Assembly: GCA_020629735.1 (NCBI GenBank)
Contig: JAHDCT010000015.1
Span: 1-6,581 of the forward strand
DNA length: 6,581 nt
DNA from: a bacterium
GTDB lineage: Bacteria; Patescibacteriota; Gracilibacteria; Absconditabacterales; Absconditicoccaceae
Direction of reading: 5' to 3'
Shown: piece after piece, positions 1-6,083 of the stretch
Numbering within the stretch: the first letter of the stretch is position 1
Layout of the letters: every line of letters begins with the position of its first letter
Made by a program: the position numbers and the translations under genes
Notes under the pieces: generated by a model
What the model was told of the DNA's origin: nothing
The model's input: the letters and a program-made list of their open reading frames with translations, nothing else
The model's database searches: none

Positions 1-138
1 CAAAACTATTGCCTCGCGATACAGAAAGAAAATTCCAATCACTCACACAAGCAACACAATGATCAAAAAATCTAACACCTCATGTCCAATCACTGCTAGG
101 GTTTTCATCATAGATCTCTTTTTATTTTTTGTCTTCAT
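1..138 (-). CDS. Start of an unrecognised membrane protein (partial)
   Basis: Read with TGA as Gly, an open frame runs from ATG at 138 to the window edge for 46 codons, so the C-terminus lies outside. The first ten residues are strongly basic (MKTKNKKRS), followed by MKTLAVIGHEV and then a hydrophobic stretch at about residues 24-43 (FLIIVLLVGVIGIFFLY) that looks like a transmembrane helix. One Gly in that helix is TGA. Alternative starts are the adjacent ATG codons at 111 and 108, which would drop the basic leader. The ATG at 138 overlaps the end of the preceding small ORF by 17 bases. I do not recognise the family; this is a membrane protein by inference from hydrophobicity only. Confidence 0.5.
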
Positions 139-292
139 ATACTCTTTTGACTACGTAAATACGGCAATTGAATACTCTCTTAAGACATTCAATATATCGT
201 CGTATTCATAGCATACATACGGTTAGTACTCCAGGCAACTTCTGTGTTCTTTTTTTCTTCTTTAATTTTACAAATAAGACTTTTGTTATCAT
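122..292 (-). CDS. Small basic hypothetical protein, 56 aa
   Basis: An ATG at 292 opens a 56-codon frame ending at TAA (124-122), with one in-frame TGA at 208-206 read as Gly. The product is Lys/Arg rich, with a KLKKKKRTQK run near residues 9-18 and a second basic half around RRYIECLKR. It begins 12 bases beyond the U-tract of the rnpB terminator and its end overlaps the next ORF. No signal peptide or known motif is visible. It could be a real small protein reached by read-through from rnpB, or a chance frame: the same frame stays open backwards into rnpB, which lowers its weight. No function is proposed. Confidence 0.35.
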
Positions 293-303
293 ATATGCAG
301 AAT

Positions 304-329
304 AAAAAAAAGGGCTGATCAATAAGCCC
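304..329 (-). terminator. rnpB terminator overlapping the mature RNA end
   Basis: On the minus strand GGGCT (329-325) and AGCCC (316-312) form a 5-bp stem with an 8-base loop, directly followed by eight T (311-304). The stem reuses bases that in the mature RNase P RNA belong to the 3' strands of helices P4 and P1, so the terminator hairpin and the mature fold cannot exist together. Confidence 0.6.
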
Positions 330-624
330 GGTTCTGTATTCATAGCATTTGTCTCGACCACGAAAATGTGGCATCTAGCACTACCCCTGCTAAGCAGGGT
401 AAGCTTGCATCGAAAAGGGTTTACCACTCGATATTTCATCAAAATACCTGAGTTAGAGTAGCATTTGCATGCACCTCCTCTTTTCACCTTTCACCATTGC
501 TGGCTAGTATCGTCTCTGTGGCACTTTCCTTTGGCTCTTACGAGCATCCAATTACCGTTAGTAACTTTTCTTTTGAATGATGCCGGGACTTTCCTCTCCA
601 TCACTAGAGCGCTATGTGATCAGC
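312..624 (-). ncRNA. rnpB: RNase P RNA
   Basis: This is the catalytic RNA of ribonuclease P, which removes 5' leaders from precursor tRNAs. On the minus strand the conserved blocks appear in the right order: GAGGAAAGTCC near the 5' end (596-586), GTGCCACAGAGAC (524-512), GGTAAACCC (425-417), and ACAGAACCGGGCTTA near the 3' end (338-324). Helix P1 is GCTGATCA (624-617) with TGATCAGC (321-314). Helix P4 forms between AAGTCCCGG and CCGGGCTT with the universal bulged U retained, but with its middle pair flipped relative to the usual AAGTCCGGG/CCCGGCTT. At about 313 nt it is shorter than the 377 nt E. coli RNA, so some peripheral helices must be reduced. It is transcribed divergently from secG. 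Confidence 0.95.
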
Positions 625-630
625 AATACG

Positions 631-658
631 AATCTATGAATTATCTATCTTAGGTCAA
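631..658 (-). promoter_or_regulatory. rnpB promoter (sigma70 type)
   Basis: The minus strand carries TTGACC (-35, 658-653), a 16-base spacer and TAGATT (-10, 636-631). Six bases later comes the G at 624 that opens helix P1 of RNase P RNA, which is the expected start-site distance. The agreement between the independently placed promoter and RNA 5' end supports both. Confidence 0.65.
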
Positions 659-731
659 GGTAATACCCCATCTTTGTGGTCTTACTTACCTTCTGTTGGG
701 GTGCCCCTTAGTTCTTGCAAAAAAGGTAATA
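657..731 (+). promoter_or_regulatory. Candidate structured leader or operator between rnpB and secG
   Basis: The divergent intergenic region holds AAGGTAA (657-663) complementary to TTACCTT (686-692), and ACCCCA (665-670) complementary to TGGGGT (697-702). The two pairings interleave, which is the layout of an H-type pseudoknot. AAGGTAATA occurs again at 723-731, so TTACCTT could pair with either copy, and the GGGG at 698-701 faces a second CCCC at 704-707. As RNA this would be a switch-like leader of secG; as DNA it could be an operator shared with rnpB, whose -35 box touches the first AAGGTAA. It matches no riboswitch class I know. The structure is seen on paper only. Confidence 0.35.
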
Positions 732-742
732 ATCTGTATGGT
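715..742 (+). promoter_or_regulatory. Possible promoter of the secG cluster
   Basis: TTGCAA (715-720) and TATGGT (737-742) are separated by 16 bases and lie 32 bases ahead of the secG start. Both hexamers match the sigma70 consensus at four of six positions, so this is a weak candidate. TAATAAT at 727-733 is an alternative -10. Confidence 0.25.
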
Positions 743-774
743 GAATAAACTTTTTACCCATATAGATTTTTTTG

Positions 775-999
775 ATGAAAACTTTTTTGATTGTTGCACT
801 TGTTATAAGCTGAATTTTGTTCACTTGATCAGTTCTCATGATGAGTCCTAAATGATGACTTTGAGCTGGTATTGTAGGTTCTTCACTTAGTTCAGATTAC
901 TGAAGTAAAAAATCTGTAGAATGAACACTTAAGACTGTTGCTTATATTACTTGAATCATTTTTGTTCTAGTTTCTATTTTCCTTCCTTATGTCGACTAA
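775..999 (+). CDS. secG: Preprotein translocase subunit SecG
   Basis: SecG is the small accessory subunit of the SecYEG channel in the cytoplasmic membrane. The 74-residue product has the family length and layout: a first membrane helix (about residues 3-22), the signature LMMSPKGGLGAGIVG (21-35), a polar SSDYGSKKSVEGTLK segment (39-53), and a second helix (54-70) ending in LPYVD. Eight of its ten glycines are TGA, including three in the GGLG motif (residues 27, 28, 30); in the standard code the gene cannot be seen at all. The ATG at 775 is chosen because it starts directly at the first helix; there is no Shine-Dalgarno site. The stop TAA overlaps the start of the next gene by 11 bases, so the two are probably translated together. 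Confidence 0.95.
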
Positions 1000-3109
1000 T
1001 TCACAACAGACTGAAGAAAATAAGTTTAGTTCATACATTTACCGATGACTCGTATCTATACGAGTCATTTTGTGAGTTCATGTTTTCTACAGCTTTGCCA
1101 TTACTCAAGCGGCAGATAGTGGGAAATGATGAACTTTCATTGAGGCAACATCTGAGCCTGTCTCATTTTTGCCATATACGAACTCTAGTAATAGTACAAA
1201 ATTGTACCAACATCTCCTTTTTGAGCCGTGCGTAGAACCTATCTTCTCATGAAGTGATATTGGTTTTGAAAATGCTTTGTGTAATGTTGAAAGTGATGAC
1301 TACAAAACCTTCTCTGTTACTGTACCTGCTCAACATACCTGGTCAGATTGAGAACCACTTACTATAGAAGATGTCTACTTCACTTATAACACAATTCTAA
1401 AAGATAATGTGTGGAATGTTGATTCTGCCGAACCATACAAGAATATTTCGATTCAAGTAGATTGATCTCAACTTATCTTTAACTTTCCTTCAGAAAGTAT
1501 TGATAATATGATTTTCTTTACAAACTTTATCTTGCCACAACATATTTTGGCAAATAGAGACTACGATTTTTATACAGAGACTTTTGCAAGAAACGTTGTG
1601 AATAGTAGCTGTTCTGCTCTACAACTCAGTGAAAACGATCTAGGAAGTGTTATTTTTGATCTTAGTGACTGTGAGGATTATCCAATTAAATTTTATCAAG
1701 TGAAATATTTCCCTGATACTGAAACCCTTTGAAGTTATGTAGAAAGCAATCCAGAAAATATTGATCTTATGACTCATGATCTTTCTGATCAATTTACTGA
1801 GAACCATTATATTACGAGTCAAATTACTACAGCATTTTTCAATACCTCTTCAGATAAAAATACAAAAAATATTAGAGAATATACCGCGAACCTTCTTAAA
1901 CAAATACCTTATAGCGAATCACATATTATTAAAGATCACTATTTATTTGGCGAAGTAAGCGATGAAGAGCTTATAGAACCAGTGAGACTTAAGGAAATTT
2001 ACGAAAGGGCACTCAATTCTGCTCAAGATGCCCCAGAAGAAGATATCAGAGAAAATCAAGCTGCTAGAAACGACTCGCTTACCCCAGACAGCATTATTAC
2101 CTTTAGAAAATGATCTGCTCCTCTAGCTACTCGTATTACTCAAGAAATTTCCAATAGATTCCCACTTAATATTACTCTCGAAGAGACCTATACAAAAGTT
2201 ACTGTAGCACATAATGGATGAGTAGAATACACACTTCAATCTTTCGACACAGCTAGTTGATCTGCAGTGTATAATCTTTCTCCTTCATTTAGAAATATTG
2301 CTGAATGAGAAAATAGTTACGAGGTGATTTGATATACCTGAGATGAAAAGGACCGCTATATCATCACTATAGAATATTTAGGCGATGAACCTGTCGTTGA
2401 AGACATTGAAGAAGAAAACGACGATGATAATGAAGAAAACGAAGAAGAAGAAGCGACTCCTACTGACAACCCTCTCAATGTTATCTACTTTGAAGATGAA
2501 CATATGATTCAATTGGTTAAATCAATGAGAACATACCTCCAAGAACATGACCTCGATACCTATTTCCGTTTTGAATGATTCACTGACAGTGATGAACTTG
2601 CAGGAAAAATTGCGTCATGAGCATACGATATTGTACTTAAAACGATTAACTTGTGATTAAGAAAAGACCTTTCTAACCTTTTCATCAGTGAGAATGCTTC
2701 TATCAATCCATCTAAATACACAAGCGAAAAACTTGCGACCAATATTAATGAGTACTTTAGATCATCAAGTACAAAGCAAAAACAACTTAAAATAGCTATT
2801 CTTGACTCGTACAATGCAAACATACCACTTCTTTTCTTAGGAAAACAAAAAGAGGCTTATTATCTCAACTCAGAGATTACTTCAAATCCTTTCCCAGAAA
2901 GAGTGTATTCACGATGATGGAGAAAGCAGTACCTTAAAAATATTGAATGATTTAATCATACAAACATCGACTGGGATAAGGTTTTTAACCTTAGAAACTT
3001 CTTCAACTTTCTTATGTGAAACGAATCAACACTACCTGACCGTCTTGAACAAGAAATACCTAATGAAGATACATGAGATAAAGAGCAAGAAGATGATTCT
3101 GAAGCATAG
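989..3109 (+). CDS. Membrane-anchored family-5 solute-binding-like protein, 706 aa
   Basis: This resembles the extracytoplasmic binding proteins of peptide/nickel ABC transporters (SBP family 5, OppA/DppA type). Read with TGA as Gly (21 of 29 glycines), it opens at ATG 989 inside the end of secG and stops at TAG 3107. A polar N-terminus is followed by a moderately hydrophobic anchor (about residues 20-38, with an Arg and a His inside), then GGTFIEATSEPVSFLPYTNS, the usual start of this fold, and the family motif HTWSDGEPLTIEDVYF (about 116-131). A C-terminal lobe follows (about 495-670). There is no lipobox Cys, so it is anchored by a helix rather than lipid. A strongly acidic run occupies residues 471-488. 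At 706 residues it is longer than the roughly 540 of OppA. No permease or ATPase gene is adjacent, so a transport role and its ligand are unproven. It could instead serve as a surface receptor. Confidence 0.8.
1045..1068 (+). repeat. Perfect 11-bp inverted repeat inside the 5' end of the binding-protein gene
   Basis: ATGACTCGTAT (1045-1055) and ATACGAGTCAT (1058-1068) are exact reverse complements separated by two bases; four T begin at 1068. It starts 46 bases after the secG stop and covers codons for the anchor helix of the binding protein. As RNA it is a stable hairpin that could damp transcription or translation between secG and the next gene. As DNA it is a palindromic site. The T-run is too short for a convincing terminator. 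Confidence 0.6.
2399..2452 (+). other. Acidic low-complexity segment in the binding protein
   Basis: Codons for residues 471-488 encode almost only Glu, Asp and Asn, from repeated GAA, GAT and AAC triplets. It separates two parts of the binding-protein fold and is best read as a flexible, possibly Ca2+-attracting linker. That role is inference. Confidence 0.7.
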
Positions 3110-3131
3110 CTGTAATAATTTCTTTACGAGT

Positions 3132-3158
3132 AGCTTTTACTTATAAAGCTTAATTTTT
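3132..3158 (+). terminator. Weak hairpin between binding protein and protease genes
   Basis: AGCTTT (3132-3137) and AAAGCT (3145-3150) form a 6-bp stem with a 7-base loop, followed by TAA and five T (3154-3158). With only two G-C pairs it may be a partial terminator or an mRNA-processing hairpin in the 50-base gap. It may also be chance in AT-rich DNA. Confidence 0.25.
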
Positions 3159-3159
3159 G

Positions 3160-3816
3160 ATGGACTTCGCACAATTTGATCTAATGGAAACACTCTTCAT
3201 AGCAATAACCTTCGTTATTTCTATTTCAATTCACGAATACGCTCATGCATGGGCTAGCGATAGACTTTGAGATCCCACTCCGAGACTTCAATGAAGACTC
3301 ACTCCAAATCCCCTTGTTCATATCGACCCTATTTGATTTCTCCTGATTTTTATTATTCGTTTTGGGTGGTGAAAACCAGTTATTGTAAATCCTAGTTATT
3401 ATAAAAACCCACTAAGAGATGAATTGCTCGTAGCTCTTGCTGGACCACTATCAAATATCCTGCTCGCTCTATGAAGCTCAATTATTCTGCATTTTTATAG
3501 TGTTGTTACTTGAACTTCTTTGTTCTCATGAGATATCATTATCGAATTCTGGCTACTCTTTTGAATCATCAACTGTTGATTAGCTGTCTTTAATATGCTG
3601 CCGATTCCTCCACTAGATGGATATAGAGTTGTAAGTTACTTGTTTCCACAAACGAGACAATTCATGCAAAAATATACTGGATATTTTTGAATACTCCTCT
3701 TACTTCTCATATTTCTTCCTTGAGTTTCAAACTACGTACTTGGTTTTATCTTCTGAGTCTCAAGTCTTATTTATGGAGTAATTAATGCTCTTGTCTCTTG
3801 AATTTTCTTTTTTTAA
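3160..3816 (+). CDS. Site-2 protease family intramembrane metalloprotease (M50), 218 aa
   Basis: This is an integral membrane zinc protease of the compact M50B type, which cuts substrates within or next to the membrane. The zinc motif HEYAH (residues 25-29) lies in the first helix. The neighbouring DRLGDPTPRLQGRLTPNPLVHIDPIG (34-59) and FGWGKPVIVNP (68-78) are hallmark segments of this subgroup, followed by ALAGPLSN (92-99). The second metal motif NMLPIPPLDG (145-154) supplies the Asp ligand at 153. At least four further hydrophobic stretches are present and there is no PDZ domain, in line with a length near 220 residues. Thirteen of nineteen glycines are TGA. The start at ATG 3160 gives a short DFAQFDLMET lead-in; ATG 3184 is a possible alternative. 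It sits 50 bases after the binding-protein gene and 15 bases ahead of prfA. Its substrate is unknown. Confidence 0.92.
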
Positions 3817-3831
3817 TCTTCCTCGACCACT

Positions 3832-4899
3832 ATGATAGAAAAACTCCAATCAATAGCTGATAAAGTTGAATCACTGAAGGAACAACTCTATGATCCTAGC
3901 ATTAGCGCCGATCACAAAAAAATGACTAAAATCCAAAGGGAAATATCTTCTCTTTCTGAAGCATATGAGTTGTATCTTTTTGTGAAGAAATGGACTATTC
4001 AAAGAGATGAAGCGAAGGAAATGATTGAATGAGAAACTGATCAAGAAATGATTGATATGGCAAAAGCTGAGCTTAAAGAAGCTGAAGAGCAACTTGTGTG
4101 AACAGACGAAAAAATCAAAGTAGCTCTCCTTCCTAAAGACCCAAACGATGAAAAAGATATTTACTTAGAAATAAGACCTGCAGCTTGATGAGATGAATCT
4201 GGTCTTTTTGCTGCTGAGCTTTTGAGAATGTACTTGAGATACGCTGAAAGACAAAATTGGAAATCAGAAATTATGGAACATCAAAGAAGTTGAATATGAT
4301 GACTCAAGTTTGCTATGGTAAAAATTTCGTGAGAAAAAGTTTACTCAAAGCTTAAATTTGAAAGTTGAGTACATAGAGTTCAAAGAATTCCAGACACAGA
4401 AACTAACTGAAGAATCCACACCTCAACCGTAACTGTTGCCGTGATGCCTGAAGTTGAAGATGTGGAAGTTCATATTGACCCAAGCGACGTGGAAATGGAT
4501 ACCTTTGCTGCTAGTTCAAGCTGAGGACAACATGCTAATAAGAACCAAACATGAGTAAGACTCCACCATAAACCAACCTGAATTATTGTTATGGGAACAG
4601 ATAGTAAGTCTCAAATGCAAAACAAAGAAAACGCATGGAAAATGCTTCGTACAAAATTGTACCAAACAGAGTTAGATAAGCAGATTAAAGAGCAAAAAGA
4701 TAAACGTTTTGATCAGGTGTGATCTGGTGACAGATCAGAAAAAATTCGTACTTACAATTTCCCTCAAGATCGTGTTACTGATCATCGTATCAAACAATCA
4801 CGGTCAAATATTCCATGAGTTCTAGATGGAGAAATAGAAGATATTATGAAAGAAATTATTATTGCAAATCAGACGAAGTTGTTGGAAAAGGCGGAGTAG
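3832..4899 (+). CDS. prfA: Peptide chain release factor 1
   Basis: RF1 recognises UAA and UAG in the ribosomal A site and triggers release of the finished protein. The 355-residue product matches the family length (E. coli 360). Visible in order: a charged coiled-coil N-terminal domain (1-100), EIRPAAGGDES (about 107-117), the codon-reading loop HRVQRIPDTETNGRIHTS with the PxT tripeptide at 187-189, TVAVMPE, the catalytic GGQ at 231-233, and GSGDRSEKIRTYNFPQDRVTDHR. The last block and PxT identify RF1 rather than RF2. PxT here is PDT instead of the usual PAT/PVT, and the segment after GGQ (HANKNQTGVRLHHKPTG) departs from the usual HVNTTDSAVR pattern. Fifteen of twenty glycines are TGA, including the first Gly of GGQ (4522-4524). 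It is the last gene of the plus-strand cluster, 15 bases after the protease. An RF1-only system is expected for code 25; prfB is not in the window. Confidence 0.96.
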
Positions 4900-4902
4900 A
4901 AA

Positions 4903-4939
4903 AAAGTTCGAAAGTCTTAAAGTTCGAGAGTTGGAAAGT
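4903..4939 (+). repeat. Short tandem repeat (16-bp unit) in the convergent intergenic gap
   Basis: AAAGTTCGAAAGTCTT (4903-4918) is followed by AAAGTTCGAGAGTTGG (4919-4934) and a partial third AAAGT. It starts four bases after the prfA stop. On the minus strand TCGAA and TTCGA of neighbouring units can form a 5-bp stem, followed after AC by six T (4905-4900), so it may help terminate the NADAR transcript. The rest of the gap (4940-5001) shows only AT-rich sequence. Confidence 0.5.
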
Positions 4940-5001
4940 AAATATATGAATAATTGCAAAAGATCAATTTTTCTTTTTCACTTATTCACTTTGCTACTTA
5001 T

Positions 5002-6063
5002 TTACTTTGTTTCCTCTTCAGTTCTTAATTCTGCTCTTACGAGCATGGTTATTTGTCCCATGATGTTCATTCCTGGGTGTCATCGGTACCTGTTATTTTT
5101 TCCTAATCATCATTCATAAATATGAGCTTCTCCTGTAGCGAGAAGTTTTTTCTTTAGCCACAAATTTCTTGCATACTTGTCATAAACAAGCTCAACGATG
5201 ATTCCTAATTTCTTCTGATCTCGCTCTTTATCAGCATGTTCTCTCAATGCGTTTCATAATAGTTTCGTGTCTCTAGCATTCATCCTCTTATCGGAAAACA
5301 CTCATAACAGATCTGGATTATCTTCAAAGACATTCCCTAATTTCTCCAATAATGGACTATTCTTTTCACTTTCTTTAATTCACTCAATAGCTTTTTTAAA
5401 CATCAACAAAGTTGCTGCTTGGTCTTTAAACTTGTATCCTTGGTAGGCGTTTTCTACTGAATTATACGTTTTCCCTTCATAAAATACTTCACACTGGGTA
5501 AAGTTAGAAAGAAATCTATTAGGTTCGAAAAAATTTGGGATAGCTCAATCTATTTCTTCTCCCTCTTCCACTTCTTCAAAGACTAAATCGCCAATGATAT
5601 CGTCTCTAATTTGGTCAGTTATTATTCTCTCATTTTTTTTTTCGGCTGACTCTTGAGGTGTAGAAGCTTCAAAAGATTCTTTAAGCTTTTCAGCAAGCGG
5701 TTTACGCACTAAATTTCTTCATTGCTGTGTAATTTCTCGATCATGAACTGAAATTAAGTAGAGTGTTTTTCCCTCATCAGAATCTGCCGTTGTTACTTGT
5801 CGGTAAACATTTTCAGAATCTGGCATTCTCCACTGCTCAGCCAACTCTCCTAATGCTTTAGCTAATATTGTCTTAACTTTTTCTTGATCTGCAGTGTTAA
5901 AGGCCATAGAGACTCTATTCCAAGCTTTTTCTTTCAACTTAAGTCACCCAACATCACCTCCGATATCTTCTCATTTCTTCTCAACTCACCTGAAAAGTAT
6001 CCCGACATCTTCAGCTGTCTCTTGATACTTCACATGACCATTTTTTGGTGTAACTACCTCCAT
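5002..6063 (-). CDS. NADAR-domain protein with charged N-terminal half, 353 aa
   Basis: NADAR (YbiA/COG3236) proteins bind or hydrolyse ADP-ribose-type N-glycosidic compounds; some act in riboflavin-pathway damage control and some remove ADP-ribose from guanosine as antitoxins of DarT1. Here the domain fills about residues 176-347: FFEPNRFLSNF (178-188), the hallmark YNSVENAYQGYKF (200-212) with the conserved Glu at 204, FSDKRMNARD, a helix ending LWLKKKLLATGEAHIYEG (301-318), and RGHPGMNIMGQITMLVR (327-343). Residues 1-175 are charged and helical-looking and match nothing I know. The ATG at 6063 is chosen because it is 20 bases after the upstream stop, which implies an operon. Eleven of twenty-eight glycines are TGA. 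The stop is TAA at 5004, converging on prfA. Substrate and partner are unknown; an antitoxin-like role is inference. Confidence 0.85.
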
Positions 6064-6083
6064 GTTATATATATAAATAAATT

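Noticed and set aside
206..487. A 93-codon minus-strand frame across rnpB
   Set aside because: It is the RNase P RNA read as protein. Only its tail coincides with the small basic ORF starting at 292.
657..731. A tRNA, tmRNA, SRP RNA or known preQ1-type riboswitch
   Set aside because: No T-loop, CCA end, tmRNA start, SRP tetraloop domain or preQ1 core could be matched in either strand, so only an unclassified structured region is reported.
951..1235. A 94-codon plus-strand frame overlapping secG and the binding-protein gene
   Set aside because: It is out of frame with both recognisable proteins and has no family features.
3832..4032. A separate 66-residue coiled-coil protein
   Set aside because: This is the N-terminal domain of release factor 1, cut only when TGA is treated as a stop.
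4815..5138. A plus-strand frame in code 25 giving a two-helix hydrophobic peptide after prfA
   Set aside because: It overlaps the prfA end and the C-terminus of the NADAR gene, has no plausible start near the hydrophobic part, and its hydrophobicity comes from the T-rich strand opposite Lys/Glu-rich coding sequence.
5127..5151. A terminator-like hairpin CTTCTC/GAGAAG followed by six T on the plus strand
   Set aside because: It lies inside the NADAR gene and encodes the conserved KLLATGEA motif on the other strand, so codon sequence explains it. It is also over 220 bases past prfA.
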